Below, one piece after another: positions 1 to 9,851 of a stretch of 64,000 bases of DNA. The stretch is from the NCBI RefSeq assembly GCF_001672915.1, contig NZ_LZKR01000093.1, forward strand, positions 54,802-118,801, read 5' to 3'. The position numbers and the translations under genes were made by a program. The number at the start of each line of letters is the position of its first letter. The stretch's first letter is position 1. Origin of the DNA: Mycobacterium sp. 1245805.9 (GTDB lineage: Bacteria; Actinomycetota; Actinomycetes; Mycobacteriales; Mycobacteriaceae). Under the pieces are notes generated by a model. That model did no database searches. It was not told where the DNA came from and saw only the letters and a program-made list of their open reading frames with translations.

Positions 1-353
1 ACCCGGTTCGGTCGGTGCCCGAGATGGTGCTGGCGCGCGTCGAGTCGGTGGCCGGCAATCCGCTGAACGAGGCGATGTTCGCCGCGGAGAGCACCGCCGT
101 GGCCGCGGCCCTGGATAAGGGCTCGGAGCCCTTCGTTGAGCTGCTGCTGCGGCACTACGAACCCCTGCTGAACCGGTGGAAGCGGGCGGGGCGCCTATAC
201 GACGACCTCGACTTTCGCTCGATCGTCCAGTGGTTGCACACCACCACGTTGTTTCTACTGGGGCCGTCGTGGCGCTATCGCCCGGCCGCCGACAAACGCC
301 AGTTCGTCGAGCAGTTCGTGGTGCGGGCCCTGGTGCCACAAATCAGACAATAA
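1..353 (+). CDS. TetR-family regulator, C-terminal part (5' end outside window)
   Basis: The frame is open from the first bases of the window and ends with TAA at 351-353, so this is the 3' part of a longer gene. The visible residues are all-helical, with the pattern typical of a TetR ligand-binding and dimerisation domain (ending FVEQFVVRALVP). The DNA-binding helix-turn-helix is not in the window, so the family call rests on the C-terminal pattern alone. An internal GTG at 15 is unlikely to be the true start. A strong inverted repeat begins inside the last codons (342-369) and lies upstream of the phosphotransferase gene, which this protein may regulate. Confidence 0.6.
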   Translation, partial: PVRSVPEMVLARVESVAGNPLNEAMFAAESTAVAAALDKGSEPFVELLLRHYEPLLNRWKRAGRLYDDLDFRSIVQWLHTTTLFLLGPSWRYRPAADKRQFVEQFVVRALVPQIRQ

Positions 354-369
354 TCCAGTATTGTCTGAT
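342..369. promoter_or_regulatory. Inverted repeat, 11-bp arms, candidate TetR operator
   Basis: Perfect arms at 342-352 (core TCAGACAATA) and 359-369 (core TATTGTCTGA) flank a 6-nt spacer. The stop codon of the TetR remnant lies in the left arm. A further half-site, TTGTCTGA, occurs at 390-397, between this repeat and the next gene. The AT-rich arms and absence of a T-run argue against a simple terminator. Binding by the adjacent TetR protein is inference. Confidence 0.5.
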
Positions 370-464
370 GTCCAGACGTTCGGGTATTTTTGTCTGACGG
401 GACCCCGCGCCGGTTGAGTGACCCCTCCCGCCGGCACGGGGCTCCCGAACCAGGACGGATACAT

Positions 465-1601
465 ATGAAAAACCTTGCGGAACAAGCTTTTTCCCTTGTC
501 GGCTTGGCCGCTCACCTGGGCCAGGGAGTCAGCCGGGTGGCCGCCGACGCCGTCGTGGGCCCCCGGCTGGGGTTGCCCCGCACGGTCGCCGACATCGACG
601 CCGGAGTCCTGTCCAAGCTGATGGGAACCACGGTTCGGTCGGTCCGGGTGCTCGACCATGACGCCGGGACCTCGTCGCGGGCCCGGCTCGTGCTGACCGG
701 CAAGAACGTCCCCGAATCGGTGTTCGTCAAGGTCGCCGCCGAAACGGCCGCCACCCGCCTGATGGGCGAACTCGGCCGCCTCGGACACACCGAGGTGCGC
801 TTCTACAACGAACTCGCGCCGCAGCTCAACGGCGTGCCGCAGGCCTACGGCGCCGCGTTCGACAGCTGGACGGGCCGATACCTGCTGGTTCTGGAAGACC
901 TGCCCGCCGAATCGTGCGAATTTCCCGACACGCTGCACCCGCTCTCCCCCGACCAGGCCAGCCTCATCGTCGAATTGCTGGCCGACCTGCACGCTACTTT
1001 CTGGGACCGCCTCCCGCGCGATCGTCGCGGCCCGCTGGGCTGGCTATACACGCCGTCGAGCGACGTCACCTCGCTCCTGACCGGTTCGCTGATGCACGCC
1101 TCGATCAAGCGGCTCGCAGGACGCACCGAAATTCCCGTCGAGAACGGCGCCTTCATCGCCGACAACTACCGTGCCGTCGCCGCGCTGATCGACGCGACCC
1201 CGCACACCGTCATGCACGGCGACGCGCACCCCGGCAACATGTATTTCCACGGCGGCAAGGCGGGGCTGCTGGACTGGCAGGCGGTACGGCGCGGCCACCC
1301 CTCCCGCGAGCTCGCATACACGCTGATCACCAGCCTGACCCCGCAAGACCGCGAGGCGAGCCAGCGCGAGCTGCTCGACGACTACCGGCGCGGGCTCGCG
1401 GCCGCCGGCGGACCGGAACTCGACCGCGACGACCTGTGGCGGCGCTACCGGCAGGCCGCGCTGTACGCGTATGTCGCCCCGCTGATCACCGCGGGGATGG
1501 GCGGAATGCAGGTCGAAGGCATCGCCATGGAGGGCCTGCGGCGCGGTGTGGCAGCGCTGGACGACCTGGAAACCATTGCGGCACTGAAGAGTTGTTTGTA
1601 G
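465..1601 (+). CDS. Aminoglycoside-phosphotransferase-type (APH fold) kinase
   Basis: A 378-residue APH/choline-kinase-fold protein. The catalytic loop HGDAHPGN (near residue 250) and the following metal-binding segment LDWQ are both intact, so the protein should bind ATP and phosphorylate a hydroxyl group. The substrate cannot be read from sequence; mycobacterial relatives of this kind usually sit beside lipid or acyl-CoA genes and are not proven resistance enzymes. The ATG at 465 is chosen because AGGACGG lies just upstream; an in-frame extension to 390 has no ribosome site and would run through the upstream repeat region. It follows the TetR remnant on the same strand. Confidence 0.8.
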   Translation: MKNLAEQAFSLVGLAAHLGQGVSRVAADAVVGPRLGLPRTVADIDAGVLSKLMGTTVRSVRVLDHDAGTSSRARLVLTGKNVPESVFVKVAAETAATRLMGELGRLGHTEVRFYNELAPQLNGVPQAYGAAFDSWTGRYLLVLEDLPAESCEFPDTLHPLSPDQASLIVELLADLHATFWDRLPRDRRGPLGWLYTPSSDVTSLLTGSLMHASIKRLAGRTEIPVENGAFIADNYRAVAALIDATPHTVMHGDAHPGNMYFHGGKAGLLDWQAVRRGHPSRELAYTLITSLTPQDREASQRELLDDYRRGLAAAGGPELDRDDLWRRYRQAALYAYVAPLITAGMGGMQVEGIAMEGLRRGVAALDDLETIAALKSCL

Positions 1602-1608
1602 CGCCAAC

Positions 1609-2601
1609 TCACTCGGCGGCAAGCTTGCGGTGCTTGATCATGTCGCTGATGCCCCCGTCGCCGAGCCGCTGACGGAACGCCGGCGCCGTGTAGCCGACGA
1701 CGGTCGCGTCGGTGCGGGCACGCGCGGTCGCCGCGCGCGGCATGTGAAACAGCACGCCAATTTCGCCGAAGTAGTCCCCGGGTCCGGAGACCTTCACCAA
1801 TTCCTCACCGCCGTCAGCCAATTCGCGCACGATCTCGAATTCACCGTCGGACACGAAGTAGATCAGCTCGCCCATCGTCGACTGCTCGAACAGCACCTCG
1901 CCGGCCTTGACCTCTATCGTTTCCGGTGGCTTGTTCGTCTCGGGGAAATCGGGCGTCAGCTCGACGACGCGATCGGCCATCGGCAGGATCCGGGAGTCGT
2001 GGGTGGCGACCACGACAATACGATCCCCGTCCGCGAGTTCGCGGATCAACCGCAGCACCTCTTCCACCTGAATGAAGTCGAGGTGCGCGGTCGGTTCGTC
2101 GGCGAGGATCAGCGGTGGATCCAACGCGATCGCGCGGGCGACGGCCACGCGTTGCTGCTGCCCGCCGCTCAGGTCGCCCGGGCGGTGTTTCATTCGCTCT
2201 TGAAGGTTGACCCGCGTCAGGAGCTCCTCGGCGCGCTCACGCGCGGCCCGGCGCGACATCCCGGCCTCGCGCATCGGAACCATTACGTTCTCTAGGGCCG
2301 TGAGGCTGGGCACCAGGTTGAACGCCTGGAAGACAATGCCCACCTTGTCGCGCCGATAGTCCGCCAGCGCAGTGCGGTCGAGGGTGATGATGTCGACGTC
2401 ATCGAACTTGATTGCGCCCGACTTTGGCCGCAGTATGCCGCCGAGGCAGGACAGCAGCGTCGTCTTCCCGCACCCGCTGGGCCCGAGGAGGATCACCAAC
2501 GACCCCGCCGTCACATCGAGGTTCAAGCCGTTGATCGGCCGCAGAGCGTATCCGCCGCTGTAGTACTCGACGACGAGGTCCTGAATGCTGAGATCGCCCA
2601 T
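1609..2601 (-). CDS. ABC transporter ATPase fused to a cyclic-nucleotide-binding-type domain
   Basis: 330 residues. The first ~225 form an ABC ATPase of the MacB/LolD type: Walker [10 protein letters not shown], signature [15 protein letters not shown], Walker [13 protein letters not shown], and the H-loop THDS. The last ~85 residues have the beta-roll pattern of a cNMP-binding domain ([10 protein letters not shown] followed by PRAATARA), which resembles the phosphate-binding cassette. The architecture and length match M. tuberculosis Rv0073, annotated there as a glutamine transporter ATPase, although an FtsX-type permease does not fit amino acid import well. The start at 2601 lies 2 bp after the permease stop, with GGAGG inside the permease end. 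The two genes form an operon. Confidence 0.85.
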   Translation of the reverse strand: MGDLSIQDLVVEYYSGGYALRPINGLNLDVTAGSLVILLGPSGCGKTTLLSCLGGILRPKSGAIKFDDVDIITLDRTALADYRRDKVGIVFQAFNLVPSLTALENVMVPMREAGMSRRAARERAEELLTRVNLQERMKHRPGDLSGGQQQRVAVARAIALDPPLILADEPTAHLDFIQVEEVLRLIRELADGDRIVVVATHDSRILPMADRVVELTPDFPETNKPPETIEVKAGEVLFEQSTMGELIYFVSDGEFEIVRELADGGEELVKVSGPGDYFGEIGVLFHMPRAATARARTDATVVGYTAPAFRQRLGDGGISDMIKHRKLAAE

Positions 2602-2603
2602 CG

Positions 2604-3653
2604 CTAAGGACCTCCGAACGCGAGCGCCGGATCGATGGCCACCACGCGCCTCAGCCCGGCGAGGCTGGCCAACAGGCCGACCACGATGGCGACCGCGGGT
2701 AACAGCAGGTACGCGCCGACGGGGATCGCGACGATCATCGGAAACAGCGGTGCCATCAGCTGCGCAAGCCCGACGCCCACCGCCGCCGCGAGCAACGCAA
2801 CAACCAGCGCCTGCAACGTCAGCCCCGCCATGATGGATCGCGTCCGCGTGCCGATCGCCTTGAACACCGCAAAGTCGCGGACCCGCTCGAGCGCGGAGAG
2901 ATAGACCACCGATCCGACGACCAGCGCCGCCACGATCCACAGCAAGACGGTGACGATCGAGATCGAAGTCACCGCCACGTGCAACGGGCGCACCAGGTCC
3001 TTCACCGCACCCGCCCGGTCGTACGTCTGGTAGCCGTCCGGGAGGTGTCGGGGTGTGCCGACGACCCCGATCGACGTGACCATCGGCTGCCCGTTATACG
3101 CCACCTGCTGCAGGCCCGGCGTGGTGAGGAAGATGTTCGGGATCTTCGCCAGCGCAGTGGAATTCGGCACAATGCCGACGATCCGCAATACGTGTGCGCC
3201 GACCTCCAGGGTGTCGCCGACGCGCAGGCCCAGCACACTCGACGCCGCGACCTCGTCCGGCATCGACGGCGCGCGACCCTCCGAGACTCGCGGCATGCCG
3301 GGGCCATGCTCGGGGGCGCCGAACGCCGTGACGTTTCGCGTTGTCCCGCCCTCCTTCATGATCGTCCCCACGCAGCCCAGCGGGGCCGCGGCTGCGACGC
3401 CGGGCAAAGCTCTAATGTGGGCCAGGTCGACGTCGGGGAATGGTGTCGAACCCAGGAACGGTCCGGCCGCTCCGTTTTTCACCACGAACGCGTCGACGCC
3501 CAGGGAATCGACGGTGCCGCGGGCCTCGACCTGGAAGCCGTTCATCAGTCCGGTCATGACCAGTGTCATTCCAAAGATCAGCGCGGTGCTGACGACGGTG
3601 ATGATCAGGCGCCGTTTTTTCCATTGCATGTCGCGCAGGGCCGCGAAGAGCAC
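2604..3653 (-). CDS. FtsX/MacB-type ABC transporter permease
   Basis: 349 residues with the FtsX layout: one N-terminal membrane helix (about 17-40), a long extracytoplasmic domain, then three C-terminal helices (about 220-245, 275-300, 310-335). Such permeases work with LolD/MacB-like ATPases in mechanotransmission or export of lipids, lipoproteins or peptides rather than classical uptake. It is the first gene of a two-gene operon with the downstream ATPase and corresponds in size and context to M. tuberculosis Rv0072. The start is a GTG. It is transcribed divergently from the amidohydrolase at 3839. Confidence 0.85.
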   Translation of the reverse strand: MLFAALRDMQWKKRRLIITVVSTALIFGMTLVMTGLMNGFQVEARGTVDSLGVDAFVVKNGAAGPFLGSTPFPDVDLAHIRALPGVAAAAPLGCVGTIMKEGGTTRNVTAFGAPEHGPGMPRVSEGRAPSMPDEVAASSVLGLRVGDTLEVGAHVLRIVGIVPNSTALAKIPNIFLTTPGLQQVAYNGQPMVTSIGVVGTPRHLPDGYQTYDRAGAVKDLVRPLHVAVTSISIVTVLLWIVAALVVGSVVYLSALERVRDFAVFKAIGTRTRSIMAGLTLQALVVALLAAAVGVGLAQLMAPLFPMIVAIPVGAYLLLPAVAIVVGLLASLAGLRRVVAIDPALAFGGP

Positions 3654-3770
3654 TTCCAGAACCTACCAACGTACCGATCTTCCAGGGCAGGGGTGATCCC
3701 TCGCGGGTGCGCGCTGATCAGCGACAGAGTCATTGACTGGTTCCTCCGCGACGAATACTGTGAGGAGTTA

Positions 3771-3787
3771 CGCTACTTGGCGTAGCG
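3771..3787. promoter_or_regulatory. 17-bp inverted repeat in a divergent promoter region
   Basis: CGCTAC and GTAGCG arms separated by 5 nt lie between the divergent ABC operon (start 3653) and the amidohydrolase (start 3839). The position, about 50 bp before the amidohydrolase start, suits an operator. No cognate regulator is adjacent, so assignment is open. Confidence 0.4.
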
Positions 3788-3838
3788 AAATACTGCCTGC
3801 CTCGCGTCGACTGCGCATGGCGACAAGGAGTGAACCTC

Positions 3839-5599
<1,761 letters not shown>

Positions 5600-5607
5600 G
5601 GCTGCGC

Positions 5608-6933
5608 ATGAACGCGCCCGCCGGTAACCCGACTCGCACGCGTGACGAGGACGCGATCGGCACCCCGCCCGGCTGCCCGACCCTGGTGCCGGCCGAGCGC
5701 TACTACTCGCCGGCGTTCGCCCAACTCGAGGTCGAACGGATGTGGCCGAAGGTGTGGCAGCTCGCCTGCATGGTCGACCACGTCGCCGAGCCGGGCGATT
5801 ACTTCGAATACCGCTGCGGCGCCTACGGGGTGCTGATCGTGCGCGGGGAAGACGGCGTCCTGCGCGCGTTCCAGAACGCCTGCCGCCATCGCGGCAACTC
5901 GCTGTGCACCGGCTCGGGGTCCGGGCTGCGCGAGCTCAAGTGCGGATATCACGGGTGGACTTGGGACCTCGCCGGCGCGCTCAAGCGGGTGCCCGACCGC
6001 AAGGGCTTCGGTTCGCTCCGGATGTCCGATTTCCCGCTGATACCCGCCCGCGTCGACACCTGGGAAGGGCTCGTCTTCGTCAACCTGGACGTCGGCGCGA
6101 CGTCGCTGCTCGAATACCTGGAGGCGATGCCCGACGACATCGCGTGGTGCCACCTGAGCGACTTCCGGTGCTACGCGACACTCACCATCGACGTCGACGC
6201 CAACTGGAAGACGATCGCCGACGGCTTCAGCGAGACCTACCACATTCAGACGCTGCATCCCGAGCTGCTGCGCTGCGTCGACGACGTCCATGCGCCCCAA
6301 CAGATCTGGGGTCACGCCGGCAAGTCCGACCAGCCTTACGGCGTGCCCAGCCCGCGGTTCGACGGCGCGCTGAGCGACGAAGAGGTGTGGGACGCCTACG
6401 TCCAAACGCAGGGCGCCCTGATGGGTGCGGCCGAGGGCACGCCCTTCCCGGCCGACGAACGCCGGCCCGGGCAGACGGTCCAGGACCTCATCGCCGAGCA
6501 CACCAGGGCCTTCGCGGCCAGCCGCGGGGTGGACCTCGCCTGGGCCGACACCGACCGGATCACCCGCCTGCACCAGTACAACGTGTTTCCCAACATGACG
6601 CTGCTGGCCAACGCCGATCACCTGACCGTCATGTGTGCGCGGCCCGGCGCCGATCCCGATCACGGCGAGATGGTCATGTTTTTGATGACCCGGATGTCCC
6701 CGGGCGCGCCGCGCACCAAGCCGGCCGATGTGCGGACCACCGCCGGGGAGGCCGAACCGGGCCTGGTGCTCACCCAGGACATCCAGCTGCTCGCGGGCCT
6801 GCAGCGCGGCCTGCGCCAGCCCGGCTTTACCCACCTGGCGCTGTCCAGCGAGGAATGCCGCGTAATCAACATGCATCGCAACCTGGAGCGGTATCTGCGG
6901 CTGCCCGAAGGCGAGCGGATGACCGGCGGTTAA
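5608..6933 (+). CDS. Rieske ring-hydroxylating oxygenase, alpha subunit (first of three)
   Basis: 441 residues. The Rieske [2Fe-2S] ligands are present as CRH and CGYH (about residues 91-120). The mononuclear iron site follows the family pattern, with NWK, then ETYH and LHPE near residue 210. It should insert O2 into an aromatic or otherwise activated substrate using electrons from a separate reductase. No beta subunit, ferredoxin or reductase is adjacent, so it is either an alpha3 enzyme or borrows partners from elsewhere, for example the ferredoxin pair at 38.6-40 kb. It lies 8 bp after the amidohydrolase and is probably co-transcribed with it. Confidence 0.9.
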   Translation: MNAPAGNPTRTRDEDAIGTPPGCPTLVPAERYYSPAFAQLEVERMWPKVWQLACMVDHVAEPGDYFEYRCGAYGVLIVRGEDGVLRAFQNACRHRGNSLCTGSGSGLRELKCGYHGWTWDLAGALKRVPDRKGFGSLRMSDFPLIPARVDTWEGLVFVNLDVGATSLLEYLEAMPDDIAWCHLSDFRCYATLTIDVDANWKTIADGFSETYHIQTLHPELLRCVDDVHAPQQIWGHAGKSDQPYGVPSPRFDGALSDEEVWDAYVQTQGALMGAAEGTPFPADERRPGQTVQDLIAEHTRAFAASRGVDLAWADTDRITRLHQYNVFPNMTLLANADHLTVMCARPGADPDHGEMVMFLMTRMSPGAPRTKPADVRTTAGEAEPGLVLTQDIQLLAGLQRGLRQPGFTHLALSSEECRVINMHRNLERYLRLPEGERMTGG

Positions 6934-6998
6934 AAGGTGCCGACGGAATTCGCTTAGACCTCCCGAAATCGGGTAGGCGCGCATTAGACTCCCGGCTT

Positions 6999-7379
6999 GT
7001 GACGAGTCCGTCCGATGCCTGGGGCTACGAACGGCGGCAACTCATGCATCAGGTACAGATGCGATGTCAGGCCCTGGGCCGCAGGCGGGCGCGACGGCTG
7101 TGTCACCACTTCGAGCGCGTCGGGGTCCACACCGCCCCCGAACGCCTGCGTCAGATGGTGGCCGGTGCGCCCGTCGCCGACGATGAAGTCACGGACGTCA
7201 ATTTCGCTCTGATCGCGTTGCAGCTCAACCGCGAGGCCCGCGGCGCGCGGGTCAAGCGCCTCAAGCGCCAGGGCACCCGCTCGCTGCTGTTCATGGGCCT
7301 GGTCCTGGTCGTTCTCAACTTCCTTTTCTGCATCGCCTACGTCTTGCTGAACCTGGCCCAACAGGCCACGCCACTGTGA
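6999..7379 (+). CDS. Small membrane-anchored hypothetical protein
   Basis: 126 residues, not recognised. The N-terminal ~95 residues are Arg-rich and hydrophilic, with several predicted helices and an early cysteine. A single hydrophobic helix near the C terminus (about 98-120) would anchor it with a short tail. The GTG at 6999 is preferred because TAGACT sits 9-14 nt upstream, matching a near-leaderless mycobacterial promoter; an alternative ATG lies at 7044. The gene ends just before two tandem hairpins that separate it from the convergent response regulator. No function can be assigned. Confidence 0.6.
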   Translation: MTSPSDAWGYERRQLMHQVQMRCQALGRRRARRLCHHFERVGVHTAPERLRQMVAGAPVADDEVTDVNFALIALQLNREARGARVKRLKRQGTRSLLFMGLVLVVLNFLFCIAYVLLNLAQQATPL

Positions 7380-7412
7380 ATTCGGGCTGATAGTCGCCAT
7401 CAAGACTCGACC

Positions 7413-7458
7413 GTGCGGCTGGCCGCACGCTCGAAGCCGAATGTGCGGCTGGCCGCAC
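7413..7458. repeat. Two tandem identical 16-bp hairpins between convergent genes
   Basis: GTGCGGCTGGCCGCAC occurs at 7413-7428 and again at 7443-7458, spaced 30 bp apart. Each copy has 7-bp arms around a 2-nt centre, and each is followed by CGYTCG. They lie between the ends of the membrane protein gene (7379) and the response regulator (7473), so bidirectional transcription termination is the simplest role. No T-run follows either hairpin. Confidence 0.55.
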
Positions 7459-7472
7459 GTTCGCGGACACTT

Positions 7473-8135
7473 TCAGCGCGGGGCGACGATCCCGTTGTCG
7501 TAGGCGTAGACGATCGCCGCGGCGCGGTCGCGCAGGTCGAGTTTTCCGAAGATCCGGCCGATGTGGCTTTTGACCGTGACACCCGAGATGCACAGTTCGT
7601 CGGCGATTTCGCTGTTGGACAGTCCCTTTCCGATCAGCGTCAGCACGTCCAACTCGCGGGTGGTGAGTTGGGAGATCTCGTTGGCCCGGCTTTCGCAGGC
7701 GCCGGGCGCGGCCTTGCGGTAGGTGGTGAGCACGCGGGAGGTGACCGCGGGATCCAGGTAGCTGTCTCCCCTGGCCACCGTCCGCACGGCGCGGATCAAC
7801 TCCTCGGCCGACGAGTCCTTGAGCACGAATCCGGCGGCCCCGGCCCGCAGCGCCCCGGACAGCAGGTCGTCCTCGTTGAAGGTGGTCAACGCGAGCACGG
7901 GCGGGCCCCCCGCCAGCCGTCGCGTCGCCTCGATGCCGTCGACCCGCCGCATCCGCAGGTCCATCACGACGACGTCGGGCCGGTATTCGGCCACGGCGGC
8001 GGGCACCTCGTCCCCGTCGGCGCATTCGGCGACCACGTTGAATCCGTCCTTGCGACGCAGGATCCGGCGCAACCCGGAGCGCACCAAGTCCTGATCGTCG
8101 ACCAGCAGCACCGCGATCTCGGCCTCGTCGATCAC
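7473..8135 (-). CDS. NarL/FixJ-family response regulator
   Basis: 220 residues. The receiver domain has the acidic pair DD at 13-14, the phospho-acceptor Asp59 in VVMDLRM, a Thr in the LALTTF segment and the conserved Lys of FVLKDS. The C-terminal LuxR-type helix-turn-helix is clear (LTTRELDVLTLIGKGLSNSEIA, then VTVKSHIGRIFGKL). The GTG at 8135 overlaps the stop codon of the upstream kinase gene (GTGA), implying translational coupling. The pair is a typical actinobacterial two-component system; its stimulus and targets are unknown. Confidence 0.9.
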   Translation of the reverse strand: MIDEAEIAVLLVDDQDLVRSGLRRILRRKDGFNVVAECADGDEVPAAVAEYRPDVVVMDLRMRRVDGIEATRRLAGGPPVLALTTFNEDDLLSGALRAGAAGFVLKDSSAEELIRAVRTVARGDSYLDPAVTSRVLTTYRKAAPGACESRANEISQLTTRELDVLTLIGKGLSNSEIADELCISGVTVKSHIGRIFGKLDLRDRAAAIVYAYDNGIVAPR

Positions 8136-9340
8136 AACTTGCACCACGGCGGCCGCCACCCGGTGTCGCCCGCTTCCAGCGGGATCTCGGCCCGCACCGA
8201 CCACCCGTCGCCGGTCGGGCCGACGTCGATCGCGCCGCCCAGCAGCTCGACGCGCTGACGCATGCCGTTCACCCCGCGCCCTTCCGCACACGGGCCTGCG
8301 GTCACCGCGGCCGGGAGTCGATTGTTGACGACGAGGTTTGCCGATGCAGCCGAAATAGTCAGCGCCACGGCGGATTTCGAGTCGGGCGCGTGTTTGGCGA
8401 TGTTGGCCAGCGATTCTTGGGTGATGCGGTACAACGCATGCCCGACGGCGGCCGAGACGCGTTTGACCGATCCGTCGCTACGCAACGTGACGTCCAGGCC
8501 CGCTCGCTCGAAATCCGCAACGAGCGCCGCGATGTCGTCGATGCCGGGCTCGGGCCCAATTCTCATCGGTGAATCGTCGAGCAGGCCGACCGTGCGGCGG
8601 ATGTCGGCCATCGCCTGCCGGCCCAGCCGCTCGGCCTGTTCGAGCGCCTCCACCGCGTCATCGACGTCGCGATCCTGCTGCAGTGCCCGCCGCGCACCGG
8701 TCACGTTCAACAGCGTGATGGACAACGAGTGGGCGATGACGTCATGCACCTCGCGGGCGATGCGCCGACGCTCGTCGGCCGCGGCGTGCTCGGCAAGCAT
8801 CTTCTGCGCCTCCATCTGTTCGGCCAGCAGCCGCCTTTGCGTGCACATGAGGTAGCCGATCAACCAGCCGCCGCCGACAAAACCCAAATACAACGCCACC
8901 GCGTCGAGGCGATGCAGCTCTGACGCGACGAGGAGCAGGGCGCTCGCCGACATGGAGGCCAGGAAGCCGCCCACCGCCGACGTCAACGCGCCGACCGCCC
9001 CAACCATCAACACCAGCAATGACGGTGCGAAGTCGGCACGAACGGGCGTCGACGTGCCGAACAGCATCACCGCGGTCGCCGCTGACCAAGTCGGCCACAA
9101 GACCACAGAGCGGACCTTCACGTTGAAGAGGATGAACGTCAACGCCGGCGACAGGGCGATCGCAAATGCGCCGAGACAGACTGGCAGGTCCGCGGCCGGC
9201 CGTTGCAACGTCGCGACGATCCCGCCAAGGATCACGATGGCATCGGTGATCAACAAGAACGACCAAGTGATCCCAACCGGGAGAAGCTCACCCCGTCGGC
9301 GAACCCGTTCTCCCAGGTAATCGCCTGCGGCACGCAACAT
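8132..9340 (-). CDS. NarL-type sensor histidine kinase (HisKA_3)
   Basis: 402 residues from the ATG at 9340. The N-terminal ~165 residues hold several hydrophobic helices without a large extracytoplasmic loop, so the input is probably membrane-embedded. The phospho-accepting His is about residue 199 in the pattern REVHDVIAHSL. The ATPase domain is present but short in its C-terminal motifs (a GRGVNGMRQRVELLGG segment serves as G2). I chose 9340 because TACGAT lies at -12 to -7, the arrangement of a leaderless transcript; in-frame GTG at 9436 would give 434 residues. It is co-transcribed with the response regulator. Confidence 0.85.
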   Translation of the reverse strand: MLRAAGDYLGERVRRRGELLPVGITWSFLLITDAIVILGGIVATLQRPAADLPVCLGAFAIALSPALTFILFNVKVRSVVLWPTWSAATAVMLFGTSTPVRADFAPSLLVLMVGAVGALTSAVGGFLASMSASALLLVASELHRLDAVALYLGFVGGGWLIGYLMCTQRRLLAEQMEAQKMLAEHAAADERRRIAREVHDVIAHSLSITLLNVTGARRALQQDRDVDDAVEALEQAERLGRQAMADIRRTVGLLDDSPMRIGPEPGIDDIAALVADFERAGLDVTLRSDGSVKRVSAAVGHALYRITQESLANIAKHAPDSKSAVALTISAASANLVVNNRLPAAVTAGPCAEGRGVNGMRQRVELLGGAIDVGPTGDGWSVRAEIPLEAGDTGWRPPWCKL

Positions 9341-9473
9341 CAAACAATCGTAGGACCCGGTGCCCCGCGCCCACATCATGCCGAGGTCGGCAGCCGTCTC
9401 CGCCCGTGGTAGGAGGCAAAGACCGAACCTCGGCACGACGCGCGGCAGGGGGCCGCTTTCCTAGCGTCGAGTC

Positions 9474-9851
9474 ATGACATGGACACTGCTGCACGACCGG
9501 ATGGCCTTCATGGCCAACGTGATCAAGGCCGCCGAGACCGATCCCGAGGCGGCCCTCGCGCTGGCCGACGGTTCGTCCGAGGTCTCTCGGCTATTCGGCG
9601 GCGAGGAGGGGCTCCTGCTGTCGCTGCGGCAGCGCTGGATGACGATGCTCGTCGCCAAGTTGGATCAGGCGGCGCACGACGGCGTCGCGGCCGAACGGGT
9701 GCGGGCCGACCTCGCGGCCGCTGAGCCGGGGCTGCACGCCCTGCTGGAGATCGCGTCCCGGCGGTCGCTGCGGGTGCGGTCCCTGTCCGGGGGAGAGCGG
9801 CGGGTCATGGAGTTGCTGGGCGGACCCAGCGATCGGCAGACCGTTGCTTGA
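9474..9851 (+). CDS. Conserved hypothetical protein preceding an MmpL gene
   Basis: 125 residues, predominantly helical, with no recognised domain. The sequence resembles the effector half of a small TetR-like protein but has no DNA-binding motif. TAGCGT at -12 to -7 before the ATG suggests a leaderless promoter, divergent from that of the kinase gene starting at 9340. The 3' end overlaps the start of the MmpL gene by 8 bp, so the two are likely co-expressed; a role in assembly or regulation of the transporter is only inference. Confidence 0.65.
   Translation: MTWTLLHDRMAFMANVIKAAETDPEAALALADGSSEVSRLFGGEEGLLLSLRQRWMTMLVAKLDQAAHDGVAAERVRADLAAAEPGLHALLEIASRRSLRVRSLSGGERRVMELLGGPSDRQTVA

Noticed and set aside
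255..992. Long minus-strand open frame opposite the phosphotransferase gene
   Set aside because: It has the amino acid bias of an antisense shadow in GC-rich DNA and no ribosome site or family resemblance; the plus-strand APH gene explains the region.
5742..6998. In-frame upstream extension of the small membrane protein through the Rieske gene
   Set aside because: This part is an Arg-rich shadow of the Rieske oxygenase; promoter-like sequence and family-like composition only begin near 6999.
7413..7458. Possible minimal CRISPR array (two identical units with a 14-bp gap)
   Set aside because: The units are self-complementary 16-mers, the gap is too short for a spacer, and no cas genes are in the window.
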